64,000 bases of DNA from Paracoccus tegillarcae (GTDB taxonomy: Bacteria; Pseudomonadota; Alphaproteobacteria; Rhodobacterales; Rhodobacteraceae): contig NZ_CP025408.1 in the NCBI RefSeq assembly GCF_002847305.1, positions 1,038,001-1,102,000 on the forward strand, in the 5' to 3' direction. A program made the translations under genes and the position numbers. This document shows positions 1 through 7,830 of the stretch, in pieces; the first letter of the stretch is position 1; each line of letters begins with the position of its first letter. The notes under the pieces are model-generated. The model was not told where the DNA came from, made no database searches, and was given only the letters and a program-made list of their open reading frames with translations.

Positions 1-91
1 TAAAGTCGGTGTTCCGCAGCGAAAAGAACGGACCCGTCGCGGCAAAGGCCGGGCTGGCAGTCAATGCCAGCAGAGCGATCAGCTTTTTCAT
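1..91 (-). CDS. atpF: ATP synthase F0 subunit b, N-terminal fragment (runs off the window)
   Basis: Only the first 30 codons are inside the window, beginning MKKLIALLALTASPAFA, which looks like a cleavable signal or first membrane segment, followed by GPFFSLRNTDF. Alphaproteobacterial F0 operons end with atpF after the divergent b' gene, and this gene starts with an ATGA overlap on the stop codon of that b' gene, so identity rests on both position and the GPFFSL start. Subunit b forms the peripheral stalk linking F0 to F1. The rest of the gene lies before position 1. Confidence 0.8.
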   Translation of the reverse strand, partial: MKKLIALLALTASPAFAATGPFFSLRNTDF

Positions 92-666
92 TGCAGGCCC
101 CCTTTCAGACGGCTTTCAACGGCACTGTCGACCTGACCCTGATCGGCATTGCCACCAAAGGCGCGCACCAGTTCCGCGGTGACGTCCTTGGCAACAGTCT
201 GCGCGTCGGTCTGCGCGGAAGAGCGGATCTCACCGATGCGCTTTTCCGATTCGACGGTCCGCGCGGCGATCTCTGAATCGGCCTCGACGATGGCAGCATC
301 CAGTTGCTTCTGGATTTCCTGCTTGTTCGCAGCGACGATCTTTTGCGCCTCGGTGCGGGCCTCGGCCAGTGCCGCGTCATAGGCAGCCTCGGCCTCTTTG
401 GCCTTTTGCTTGAATTCCTCGGCGGCCATCAGGTCGCCAGTCATCGCGCCCTGCCGGTCGGACAGAACGGCGGCGATGCGCGGCAAAGCGATCCGCGACA
501 GCACCCAATACAAAACCAGCATCGTGACCACGAGCCAGAAGATCTGGTTCGGGAACGTGCTGAAATCGAGCTGCGGCATACCCGGTGCGCTTTCGGCACC
601 GTGTTCGACGATCTCTTCGCTATGTTCGGCCGCGGTCGTGGCGGCCTCTTGCAACAGGCTGAACAT
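88..666 (-). CDS. atpF': ATP synthase F0 subunit b' (second peripheral stalk subunit)
   Basis: The 192-residue protein has a short acidic N-terminus, one membrane segment at about residues 42-62 (FWLVVTMLVLYWVLSRIALP) and a long charged, alanine-rich coiled coil to the C-terminus. This is the plan of the b' subunit that photosynthetic bacteria and alphaproteobacteria use with b as a heterodimeric peripheral stalk. It lies fourth in atpI-atpB-atpE-atpF'-atpF, read on the minus strand, and its TGA overlaps the ATG of atpF. The 80-bp gap to atpE can fold into alternative hairpins. Confidence 0.92.
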   Translation of the reverse strand: MFSLLQEAATTAAEHSEEIVEHGAESAPGMPQLDFSTFPNQIFWLVVTMLVLYWVLSRIALPRIAAVLSDRQGAMTGDLMAAEEFKQKAKEAEAAYDAALAEARTEAQKIVAANKQEIQKQLDAAIVEADSEIAARTVESEKRIGEIRSSAQTDAQTVAKDVTAELVRAFGGNADQGQVDSAVESRLKGGLQ

Positions 667-696
667 ATCCTACCCCTTGGCCTTTCAGGACACGAT

Positions 697-742
697 GGGG
701 TGGCGACGCTGAACGCGCCCCACCCCGCCGCAAGGATGGGGC
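697..742 (-). other. Competing stem-loops between atpE and atpF'
   Basis: The gap between atpE and atpF' holds two inverted repeats that share bases. GGGGTGG (697-703) pairs with CCACCCC (720-726), and GCCCCA (717-722) pairs with TGGGGC (737-742). Only one stem can form at a time. Neither is followed by a T-run. The stems lie in the transcribed leader of atpF', so processing or attenuation that lowers b'/b relative to c subunit is possible, but this is inference. Confidence 0.45.
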
Positions 743-746
743 TGGA

Positions 747-983
747 TCAGACCGCGAACATCAGCAGAAGCGATACGAGGAATGCAAAGATCCCCAGAGC
801 TTCTGCGAAGGCGATGCCGATGAACAGCGTCGCGGTCTGGCCGGCAGCAGCCGACGGGTTGCGCAGCGCACCAGCGAGGAAGTTGCCGGCAACGTGGCCC
901 ACACCGATGGCAGCTGCGCCCGAACCGATAGCGGCCAGACCTGCACCGATGTACTGCCCCAGTTCTGCGATATTCCCTTCCAT
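747..983 (-). CDS. atpE: ATP synthase F0 subunit c (rotor ring)
   Basis: The 78-residue protein is two hydrophobic helices joined by the polar loop ALRNPSA, the standard c-subunit hairpin. The first helix has the glycine/alanine packing pattern ([17 protein letters not shown]) and the second carries the ion-binding glutamate in [13 protein letters not shown]. The serine/glutamine ligands of sodium-type rings are not obvious, so proton coupling is the simplest reading. It is third in the F0 operon and must be made in excess (usually 10-15 copies per complex). Confidence 0.95.
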   Translation of the reverse strand: MEGNIAELGQYIGAGLAAIGSGAAAIGVGHVAGNFLAGALRNPSAAAGQTATLFIGIAFAEALGIFAFLVSLLLMFAV

Positions 984-1041
984 GAGTGTCTCTCCTTGCG
1001 GTTGGAAGTTGTAGATTGATGATCCCGTCTGCGACGGGCCG

Positions 1042-1797
1042 TTAGTGGCCCGGATGCAGCGCGTCTTTCAGATAGACGCAAGTCAGGATGGTAAAGACGT
1101 ATGCCTGGATAAAGGCGACCAGCACCTCCAGCCCGTACATGGCGACGACGGCGGCGATCGACAGCGGCGATACCAGCGCGATGGCGGCGAAGCCGGCAAA
1201 GACCTTGATCACGGCGTGACCGGCCATCAGGTTGCCGGCAAGACGAATCGAATGGCTGACCGGGCGCACGAAATAGCTGATCACCTCGATCACAGCCAGG
1301 ATCGGCCGCAGCGCCAGCGGCGCGGACTTGACCCAGAACAGACCCAGGAAATGCGTGCCGTTCTTGACGAAGCCAAGCACCGTGACGCTAAGGAAAACGG
1401 CCATCGCCAGAACGCCCGTGACGGCGATATGCGAGGTGACGGTAAAGGCTTTGGGCAGCAGGCCCAGCATGTTCGCGAAGACGATGAACAGGAACAGGCA
1501 CATGATATAGGGGAAATATTTCAGGCCATCCTTGCCCGCCACATCCTCGACCATCTTGTGCACCATGCCGTAACCCAGTTCGGCGATCGACTGGACCCGG
1601 TTGGGAACGATGGCGCGGCCGCGCGTGCCCATGACGAACAAGCCGACGACGCATAGCAGGATGATGCCCATCCACAGCGTTACGTTCGTGGGGGTATACC
1701 AATGCACCGCACCGTCACCGAACAACGGCTTGACGATGAACTGATCCATCGGGTGGAATTCCAGACCCGTGCTTTCGCCATGCGCTTCGGTCGCCAC
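1042..1797 (-). CDS. atpB: ATP synthase F0 subunit a (proton channel)
   Basis: A 251-residue polytopic membrane protein with the conserved [13 protein letters not shown] segment containing the essential arginine that faces the c-ring glutamate during proton translocation. Several further hydrophobic stretches match the family, and its length is normal for alphaproteobacteria. It starts with ATG and follows atpI with essentially no gap (1 base), implying translational coupling. It works in the cytoplasmic membrane with subunits b, b' and the c ring. Confidence 0.96.
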   Translation of the reverse strand: MATEAHGESTGLEFHPMDQFIVKPLFGDGAVHWYTPTNVTLWMGIILLCVVGLFVMGTRGRAIVPNRVQSIAELGYGMVHKMVEDVAGKDGLKYFPYIMCLFLFIVFANMLGLLPKAFTVTSHIAVTGVLAMAVFLSVTVLGFVKNGTHFLGLFWVKSAPLALRPILAVIEVISYFVRPVSHSIRLAGNLMAGHAVIKVFAGFAAIALVSPLSIAAVVAMYGLEVLVAFIQAYVFTILTCVYLKDALHPGH

Positions 1798-1798
1798 G

Positions 1799-2176
1799 TC
1801 AGCCCCTCTCGTCCTTCTCGGCCGTCTTGGCCGGTTGTGCCGTATCGTCGGCTGTCTTGCCCGACGTTTCGTTCAGTTCGGCCGCGGTGCGCATCATCGT
1901 CTTGATGCCGGCCGCGAAGCCGAGAAAAATAAACAGGATCAGCATGACCGGCATGGTGCCGAGCAGCAGGTCCAACCCGTAGCCGATGCCAAAGCCGATC
2001 CCCAGCCCCGCCACCAATTCGATCACCATGCGCCAGGCGATATGCGCCTGATCATGTGTCGCCATTGGCTTTGGCCCGTCACCGACCCGCGTCTTGCGTG
2101 TCAGCCGGTCCTCAAGATCGCGCAGACGGGCAGCATCTTTCGCCCTTTCTGCATTCTCCAAAGGCCCTTCGGCCAT
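1799..2176 (-). CDS. atpI: AtpI, F0 assembly protein
   Basis: A 125-residue protein with a charged N-terminus ([10 protein letters not shown]), then two membrane segments separated by a short loop rich in glycine ([20 protein letters not shown]). This is the AtpI/N-ATPase gene 1 family, a non-structural factor thought to help c-ring assembly or magnesium supply. It is the first gene of the operon, about 20-25 bases downstream of the predicted promoter start. The C-terminal tail is charged and poorly conserved. Confidence 0.9.
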   Translation of the reverse strand: MAEGPLENAERAKDAARLRDLEDRLTRKTRVGDGPKPMATHDQAHIAWRMVIELVAGLGIGFGIGYGLDLLLGTMPVMLILFIFLGFAAGIKTMMRTAAELNETSGKTADDTAQPAKTAEKDERG

Positions 2177-2205
2177 CTCTCACGCCCTCGTTACAGGTTG
2201 GCCGG

Positions 2206-2234
2206 GTGATAGGCTGGCAGGCACGCCGAGTCAA
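2206..2234 (-). promoter_or_regulatory. Predicted sigma-70 promoter of the F0 operon
   Basis: On the minus strand TTGACT (2234-2229) is separated by 17 bases from TATCAC (2211-2206). The -35 differs at one base from TTGACA and the -10 keeps the TA...  pattern at reduced quality. The expected start of transcription falls some 20-25 bases before the atpI start codon. Spacing and position both fit; no start site has been measured. Confidence 0.6.
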
Positions 2235-2329
2235 GCAACGCCACGAAAATATCAACCCATTGTTTTAAAATGACTAATTTAATCGCCCCGCGACACTTGA
2301 TCTGCTTGCATTCGCAATCCTGCCCGGCG

Positions 2330-2353
2330 ATAGTCAACCGCCCGGTTGACTAT
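2330..2353. promoter_or_regulatory. Palindromic operator of the ArsR-type regulator
   Basis: A perfect inverted repeat, ATAGTCAACCG then CC then CGGTTGACTAT (11-bp arms, 2-bp centre), ends 7 bases before the ATG of the ArsR-type regulator. ArsR dimers bind such imperfect or perfect 12-2-12 type palindromes over their own promoters. TTGAC half-sites within both arms could double as -35 elements. The location suggests autoregulation of the regulator-psuK operon. Confidence 0.65.
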
Positions 2354-2360
2354 TAATCCC

Positions 2361-2723
2361 ATGAACCACACAGAAAACGCACGCCTCGACCAGATTTTCG
2401 CAGCCCTTGCCGACCCGACGCGGCGCAGGGTGCTGTCGATGTTGCTGGAAGACGACATGGCCGTCAGCGATGTGGCCGAGCCGTTCGAGATGAGCCTGGC
2501 CGCCGTGTCCAAGCATCTGGGCATCCTTGCCGCAGCCGGTCTGATCCGTCAGGAACGGCACGGGCGGATCAACTGGTGCAAGCTGGAACCGACCGGGATG
2601 CGGGCGGCCACGGTCTGGATGCAGGGCTTTGGGCAATTTGATCCGGTCGATCTGGACGACTTTGAACGCTTTCTCGAGGCCGAGATGACGGAATGGGACC
2701 GCGAAAGAGGCGAAGATGACTGA
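2361..2723 (+). CDS. ArsR-family winged-helix transcriptional regulator
   Basis: A 120-residue protein with the ArsR core: IFAALADPTRRRVLSMLLE at the start, a DNA-recognition helix around MSLAAVSKHLGILAAAGLI, and the wing ERHGRINWCKLEP. The cysteine pair (ELCVC) used by metal sensors is absent, so it is probably not a metal sensor. I chose ATG at 2361; an upstream TTG in the same frame lies inside the palindrome. Its end overlaps psuK by 8 bases, so the two are translated together. A ligand related to pseudouridine or a sugar phosphate is an inference from context only. Confidence 0.85.
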   Translation: MNHTENARLDQIFAALADPTRRRVLSMLLEDDMAVSDVAEPFEMSLAAVSKHLGILAAAGLIRQERHGRINWCKLEPTGMRAATVWMQGFGQFDPVDLDDFERFLEAEMTEWDRERGEDD

Positions 2724-3597
2724 GCAGCCTGATATCATCTGCATCGGTGCAATGCTGTGGGACGTGATCGGGCGTGCGCCGCGCGCGATGAAGGCCGGGC
2801 ATGACGTGCCGGGCCGCATCGCCCATATCCCCGGCGGCGTGGCGCTGAACGTGGCCATCGCGCTGGCGCGGCGCGGAATGCGACCTGCGGTCCTGTCAGC
2901 GGTCGGACTGGAACCCGAGGGCGACGCGCTGGTCGCGGAAAGCGCGCGGCTTGGGGTGATGACCGCGCATCTGATCCGCGACCCCGACCTGCCCACCGAT
3001 TGCTACATGGCGGTCGAGGACAATTCCGGCCTCGTCGCAGCCATCGCCGATGCGCATTCGCTGGAAGCCGCGGGCGAGCGTATCCTTGCGCCGCTGGATA
3101 ACGCGCTTGCCGGTTGGCAGGGCGTGGCGGTGGTCGATGGCAATCTGACCGAACGCCTGCTGGCCCGGATCGCTGGCGACCCGCGCCTTGCCCATGCTGA
3201 TCTGCGCATTGTGCCTGCCAGTCCCGGTAAGGCCAAGCGCCTCGATCCACTGATCGCGGCCGGACGCGGTTGCTTTTACCTGAACAGGCTGGAGGCCGAG
3301 ATCATCGCGGGCCGTGCCTGCGCCGATGCCGTCACCGCAGCCGAGGCAGTGACCGCCAAGGGCGCGCGCCGTGTCATCGTCACGGATGGCGGAGAGCGGG
3401 TGGCAGACGCCATGTCCGGCCAACCCACGCTGACCGCCACGCCGCCCGCCGTTCGCATTGCACGCATCACCGGCGCAGGCGATTGCTTTCTGGCCGCCCA
3501 TCTGGTCGCGGAACAGCAAGGCGCAGATCGCGACGGCGCGCTGCAGGCCGCAACGCAAGCCGCCGCCGCGCATGTGGCGGGCAAGGACCTGCCGTGA
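2716..3597 (+). CDS. psuK: PfkB-family kinase, probable pseudouridine kinase
   Basis: A 293-residue ribokinase/PfkB-family protein. It has the N-terminal IGAMLWDVIG strand, the substrate-binding region GGVALNVAIALARRG, and the C-terminal signature ITGAGDCFLAAHL with the catalytic aspartate. PsuK phosphorylates pseudouridine to pseudouridine 5'-phosphate, the substrate of PsuG, which is encoded less than 1 kb downstream. The family covers many sugars and nucleosides, so the pseudouridine assignment depends on neighbourhood. The start ATG overlaps the regulator gene. Confidence 0.75.
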   Translation: MTEQPDIICIGAMLWDVIGRAPRAMKAGHDVPGRIAHIPGGVALNVAIALARRGMRPAVLSAVGLEPEGDALVAESARLGVMTAHLIRDPDLPTDCYMAVEDNSGLVAAIADAHSLEAAGERILAPLDNALAGWQGVAVVDGNLTERLLARIAGDPRLAHADLRIVPASPGKAKRLDPLIAAGRGCFYLNRLEAEIIAGRACADAVTAAEAVTAKGARRVIVTDGGERVADAMSGQPTLTATPPAVRIARITGAGDCFLAAHLVAEQQGADRDGALQAATQAAAAHVAGKDLP

Positions 3598-3741
3598 CCG
3601 TGCCACAGATGCGGTGATTGGTTTCCTGCGCTGGCAACGCGAGCTAGCCCCCCTGCCTGACGGTTGCGCCTCGACGGGCGCTTGGGTATCAGCCCGGCAC
3701 CGGTCGCAGCCTACCCGGTCAACAAAACAAGGACTGACATC

Positions 3742-4440
3742 ATGAAAGCCATCGTGGTCTGCTCGGGCGGACTTGATTCCGTTTCACTGGCCCATGTGCT
3801 GGCCAATCAGGGCGCGCTGTCGCGGCTGGTCTCGTTTGACTACGGCCAGCGACACCTCAAGGAACTGGATTTCGCGGCCCGCTGCGCGCAGCGCCTGTCC
3901 GTGCCCCATCACATCATCGACATGCGCAGCATTGGCGCGGCGCTGTCAGGTTCGGCGTTGACCGATGATATTGACGTGCCTGACGGCCACTATGCCGAAG
4001 AGACAATGAAGATCACCGTCGTTCCCAACCGCAACGCCATCATGCTGACCATCGCCTACGGCATTGCCGCCGCGCAGGGCGATACGGCGGTGGCCACGGC
4101 GGTACATGGTGGCGATCATTTCATCTATCCCGATTGCCGGCCCGCTTTCACGCGCGCCTTTGAGGCCATGCAACACGCGGCGCTGGACGGATATGCGAAT
4201 GTCACGCTGCTGACGCCCTTCGTCGATCAGTCCAAGGCCGATATCGTGACCGCGGGCGCGCAGGCGGGCACGCCATTCGCGCAAACATGGTCCTGCTACA
4301 AGGGCGGCGCGCTGCAATGCGGGCGCTGCGGCACTTGCATTGAACGGCGCGAGGCGTTTCATCTGGCCGGCATCCCTGATCCGACCGTCTATGCCGACCC
4401 GGATTTCTGGATCGCGGCAACACAAGGGACACAGGCCTGA
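3742..4440 (+). CDS. queC: 7-cyano-7-deazaguanine synthase (queuosine pathway)
   Basis: A 232-residue protein starting MKAIVVCSGGLDSVSLAHVL, with the SGGLDS pyrophosphatase motif, and ending with the zinc-binding set CYKGG-ALQCGRCGTCIERREAF. QueC converts 7-carboxy-7-deazaguanine, ammonia and ATP to preQ0, the precursor of queuosine in tRNA. The ATG at 3742 was chosen because homology begins there, although an open frame extends upstream. No other queuosine gene is nearby. It lies between psuK and psuG, 144 bases after the former and 96 before the latter. Confidence 0.93.
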   Translation: MKAIVVCSGGLDSVSLAHVLANQGALSRLVSFDYGQRHLKELDFAARCAQRLSVPHHIIDMRSIGAALSGSALTDDIDVPDGHYAEETMKITVVPNRNAIMLTIAYGIAAAQGDTAVATAVHGGDHFIYPDCRPAFTRAFEAMQHAALDGYANVTLLTPFVDQSKADIVTAGAQAGTPFAQTWSCYKGGALQCGRCGTCIERREAFHLAGIPDPTVYADPDFWIAATQGTQA

Positions 4441-4536
4441 CATACGGGTTTGGCAAGGCACGCGGATATGCTGTCTTCCAGCGCCCCTTGCCTGTAACGC
4501 CCCGTCATGCGACCAGCCCGGATAAAGGAGCCCGCC

Positions 4537-5454
4537 ATGACCCAAGCCCCCCTGTCCTTTTCCCCCGAAGTCCGCGCCGCGCTGGATGCAGGCCAGCCCG
4601 TCGTCGCGCTGGAATCGACCATCATCACCCATGGCATGCCCTGGCCCGACAATCTGGACATGGCCCGCAAGGTCGAGGCGACCATCCGTGAAAACGGCGC
4701 CGTCCCCGCGACCATCGCGGTGATGGGCGGGCGCATCCATATCGGGATGCAGGATGCGGCGCTGGAGGCGCTGGCCCAAACGCCGCCCGATCAGGTGATG
4801 AAGCTGTCGCGCGCCGATCTGGCGGTTTGCGTTGCCAATGGCCGCACCGGCGCCACAACGGTTGCGGCCACGATGATCTGCGCCGCGCTGGCCGGCATCC
4901 GCGTCTTTGCCACCGGCGGTATCGGCGGGGTGCATCGCGGCGCCGAGGACAGCTTTGACATCAGCGCCGATCTGCAGGAACTGGCCCATAGCCCGGTCAC
5001 CGTCGTTGCGGCGGGTGCCAAGGCCATTCTGGACCTGCCCAAGACGCTGGAAGTGCTGGAAACAATGGGCGTGCCGGTCATTGCCTACGGGCAAGACGAT
5101 TTTCCGGCCTTCTGGTCGCGCCAATCGGGCCTTGCCGCACCGCTGCGCATGGACAGCCCCGACCAGATCGCTCAGGCCGCCGCGATGCGCGCCGTGATGG
5201 GCCTGCCCGGCGGGCAATTGGTGGCCAATCCGATCCCCGAGGCCGATGAAATCCCGCGCGAGATCATTGATCCGGTGATCGAACAGGCGCTGTCCGAGGC
5301 TCAGGCGCAAGGCATCGCCGCCAAGTCGGTTACGCCCTTTCTGCTGGGACGCATCTTCGAGTTGACCGATGGCCGCTCGCTGCAATCCAATATCGCGCTG
5401 GTCCTGAACAACGCAAAGCTGGCCGCGCAGATCGCAGCATCCGCCACCGCATGA
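4537..5454 (+). CDS. psuG: Pseudouridine-5'-phosphate glycosidase
   Basis: A 305-residue protein with the family landmarks VALESTIITHGMPWPDN, TVVAAGAKAILDLP and a long conserved block FATGGIGGVHRGAE. PsuG splits the C-glycosidic bond of pseudouridine 5'-phosphate, releasing uracil and ribose 5-phosphate. Start ATG at 4537 is preceded by AAAGGAG at 4524-4530; an in-frame ATG at 4507 has no such site. A 7-bp inverted repeat (4452-4458 with 4486-4492) lies in the gap after queC. The gene is full length and all blocks are intact. Confidence 0.93.
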   Translation: MTQAPLSFSPEVRAALDAGQPVVALESTIITHGMPWPDNLDMARKVEATIRENGAVPATIAVMGGRIHIGMQDAALEALAQTPPDQVMKLSRADLAVCVANGRTGATTVAATMICAALAGIRVFATGGIGGVHRGAEDSFDISADLQELAHSPVTVVAAGAKAILDLPKTLEVLETMGVPVIAYGQDDFPAFWSRQSGLAAPLRMDSPDQIAQAAAMRAVMGLPGGQLVANPIPEADEIPREIIDPVIEQALSEAQAQGIAAKSVTPFLLGRIFELTDGRSLQSNIALVLNNAKLAAQIAASATA

Positions 5455-5513
5455 CCATCGACGACCGGTTCGCGCAGGCCATCGTTTCGTCGGACTCGGC
5501 GCGGCGGATCTAA
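5451..5513 (+). pseudogene. 20-codon open frame overlapping the psuG stop; possible gene remnant
   Basis: ATGA at 5451 joins the psuG stop to a short frame (MTIDDRFAQAIVSSDSARRI) that ends at TAA 5511-5513, within the stop region of the convergent patatin gene. The overlap is typical of translationally coupled genes, but the product is too short for a known family. It may be the head of a once longer third gene of the operon, cut by a deletion, or chance. Confidence 0.25.
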
Positions 5514-6583
5514 CCCGAAACGCGCGCCGGCATCACGCCCGCAAACAGTTCAGCCAGATCCACCGTGTCGCGATTGTTCAGCGCGTCTGCGTGGTCCTCG
5601 ATGAAACGATGTGCCGAGGCCTGCCCCGCCGCTTTCATCCGGTCCAGCAAACCGGGCGAGGGAATCATCTTGGACCGCGCGTTCAGATCGTTCATCAACA
5701 TGTCGTCCAGAACCATATGCACCAGCACGTTCTTCATCGGCCGGTTGGTCAGACGCTCTTCCGCAGCAAGCCGCTTGACGAAGTTGATCGCCCGCAGTTC
5801 CCCCAGCAGGGATGCGTTAAAGCTGACTTCGTTGATCCGATCCTGAATATAGGCCGGCGTCTTGGGTAGTGCGTCTCGGGTCATCGGATTGATGTTCACG
5901 ATCACGATGTCGCGCGGCAGCGCCGGATCATAAAGCGGGAAAAGGGCCGGGTTGCCGGTATAGCCGCCATCCCAATAGGCCTCCAACTCGCCCGTCGTCT
6001 GGTCTTTGATCTCGACCGCGCGGAACAGGGTTGGCAGGCAAGCCGAAGCTGTTACCGCCGCCACCGACAGGTTTGCCCCGCCAAACACCTTGATCCGCCC
6101 GGTCCGGACGTTCGTCGCCGAGACGAACAGGCGCGGTCCACCCTCTTTCCAGAAAACCGGGTACGGCATCTCGTGCAGGATCGCGGCCAGCGGATTGCTG
6201 TAAAACGGACCGGAATCGTAGGGACTGAACACGCGGCTCAGGCTTTCCAGCCAGGCGACGGGCGTGAACATCTCGGTCCAGCGCTGCATTCCGCGCGGCA
6301 CCGGCATCATCGAGTGCAGCCAGCGGATCATGCGATTGTCGCTGACCTGTGCGACCTCGGTCCAAAGATAGGTCATGTTCTCGCGCGCCGCACGCCGCCC
6401 GTTGCGCCCGCCAAGCGCCAGGCCCGCCGTGATCGCCGCCCCGTTCAACGCCCCGGCAGAGGTGCCGCTGATGCCCGATATGGTCAACCAGTCTTCCTCT
6501 AGAAGACGATCCAGGACGCCCCAGGCAAAGGCGCCATGCGCGCCGCCGCCCTGCAACGCCAGATTAATGCTTTTCTCTTTCAA
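5510..6583 (-). CDS. Patatin-like phospholipase
   Basis: The 357-residue protein carries the full patatin set: oxyanion loop ALQGGGAHGAFAWGVL, nucleophile elbow ISGTSAGALNGA with the catalytic serine, and the aspartate of the dyad in YWDGGYTGNPALFPLY. There is no signal peptide, so it probably acts on the cytoplasmic side of the membrane or on lipid granules. Patatin proteins hydrolyse acyl esters of phospholipids. It is transcribed alone, convergent with psuG, its stop shared with the short frame there. The natural substrate cannot be told from sequence. Confidence 0.9.
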   Translation of the reverse strand: MKEKSINLALQGGGAHGAFAWGVLDRLLEEDWLTISGISGTSAGALNGAAITAGLALGGRNGRRAARENMTYLWTEVAQVSDNRMIRWLHSMMPVPRGMQRWTEMFTPVAWLESLSRVFSPYDSGPFYSNPLAAILHEMPYPVFWKEGGPRLFVSATNVRTGRIKVFGGANLSVAAVTASACLPTLFRAVEIKDQTTGELEAYWDGGYTGNPALFPLYDPALPRDIVIVNINPMTRDALPKTPAYIQDRINEVSFNASLLGELRAINFVKRLAAEERLTNRPMKNVLVHMVLDDMLMNDLNARSKMIPSPGLLDRMKAAGQASAHRFIEDHADALNNRDTVDLAELFAGVMPARVSG

Positions 6584-6694
6584 AACAGACCTCTGCCTAT
6601 ATTCGCGATTGCAGCATATCAGAGCCGCGCGGCAGCCGCACCCATGGTCGCGACAAGGTGTTCCCGAACAGGTTCCACCAGGGGGCCAGCTGCG

Positions 6695-7678
6695 TCAGCA
6701 ATAGCTTTCCGGCCCCAGCGATTGCTGCGCGTTATAGCGTGCACCATGGGCAAAGCCTGCGGGCAGCAATCGTTCGATCTCGGACAATTGCGCGGGCGTC
6801 AGGGTCAGATCGGCGCCCTTGGCGTTTTCCTGCATATGCGCCGTGCTGCGCGATCCGGGCAGCGCGATGACATGGGGTGCGCGCGACAAGGCCCAGGCGA
6901 TTGCCACTGCCTCGGGGCTGTGGCCCAGATCGCGGGCGTAATCGGCGAAGATGCTGATCCTGGCCATGTTCAGCGGATAGTTCTCGGGGCCGAAGCGCGG
7001 CATGGCGCGGCGCAGGTCGCCCTCGTCAAAAGTCGCGGGCTTGGGCGGTGCGCCCGTCAGCACGCCACGACCCAGCACCGAAAACGCCATCAGCGCCGCC
7101 CCGTGCCGGGCGCAGGCCTGCACAATTCCCAACTCTGGCAGGCGCGACCATAGCGAATATTCCGACTGCACCGCCGCGATGGGCGCCACGGACGCCGCGC
7201 GTTCCAAGGTCGCGGGCGAGACCTCGGACAGGCCGATGGCGCCGATTTTGCCCTCATCCTTCAGCCGCGCCATTTCACCGACGACATCCTCGACCGGCAC
7301 TGATGGATCGCGGCGGTGGATGTAGTAAAGGTCGATATGCTCCACCCCCAGCCGTTTCAACGAGCCCTCGATGCTGTCACGCAGATGCGGGATTTCGTTG
7401 TTGAAGGGTCGCTCGGGCTTGCGGGTGATGCCGAATTTGCTGGCGAGCACCACGTCGCGGCGACGATCCTTGAGGAATCGCGCCAGTAATTCCTCGGACT
7501 GGCCCATGCCATAGACATTAGAGGTGTCGAAATGGTTGATCCCCAGATCAAGGCAGCGCGACATGCAGCGCATCGCCTCGTCCGGATCGCCGGGCGCGTA
7601 GGCACCCAAGAAATTCATCGTACCAAGAGCGACTGCGCCCACCATCGGGCCGTTCGCGCCCAGTTGCCGTTGCTGCAT
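6695..7678 (-). CDS. Aldo/keto reductase
   Basis: A 327-residue NAD(P)H-dependent oxidoreductase. The catalytic tetrad is visible: aspartate and tyrosine in HFDTSNVYGMGQSEELL, lysine in VVLASKFGI, and histidine in LYYIHRRDP. It belongs to the branch that reduces ketones or aldehydes and includes YajO/IolS-like proteins. ATG at 7678 starts MQQRQLGANGPMVG, the normal beta-hairpin start of the family; the frame extends 26 codons further upstream without similarity. It lies 152 bases downstream of prfB, beyond its terminator. Confidence 0.9.
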   Translation of the reverse strand: MQQRQLGANGPMVGAVALGTMNFLGAYAPGDPDEAMRCMSRCLDLGINHFDTSNVYGMGQSEELLARFLKDRRRDVVLASKFGITRKPERPFNNEIPHLRDSIEGSLKRLGVEHIDLYYIHRRDPSVPVEDVVGEMARLKDEGKIGAIGLSEVSPATLERAASVAPIAAVQSEYSLWSRLPELGIVQACARHGAALMAFSVLGRGVLTGAPPKPATFDEGDLRRAMPRFGPENYPLNMARISIFADYARDLGHSPEAVAIAWALSRAPHVIALPGSRSTAHMQENAKGADLTLTPAQLSEIERLLPAGFAHGARYNAQQSLGPESYC

Positions 7679-7792
7679 GATCCGAACCCTCGTGTTTTCC
7701 AGACGCGATCCTGACGGCAGAATTGCGGAAAGAAAAGCTGGTCTCCGCGCGATCACGCCCTCAGCCGCGCCGAGCCGATCTATTCACATGAA

Positions 7793-7830
7793 CAAAACCG
7801 CGGGCCACGCTGTGTCCGCATGACGCCCGC
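7793..7830 (-). terminator. Intrinsic terminator of prfB
   Basis: Directly after the prfB stop codon the minus strand folds GCGGGC (7830-7825) with GCCCGC (7805-7800), extended inside by CATGC pairing with GCGTG. GGTTTTG follows the stem. This has the hairpin-plus-T-run plan of a rho-independent terminator, although the T-run is short (four T). Confidence 0.65.

Noticed and set aside
2265..2282. CtrA-type TTAA pair near the F0 operon
   Set aside because: The two TTAA sites are 10 bases apart, not 7, so they do not form the CtrA box.
3650..3741. A possible preQ1 riboswitch before queC (A-rich tail ACAAAACAAGG)
   Set aside because: A hairpin GCGCC..GGCGC exists, but the conserved preQ1-I loop and its pairing with the tail cannot be made, and preQ1 aptamers are not expected here.
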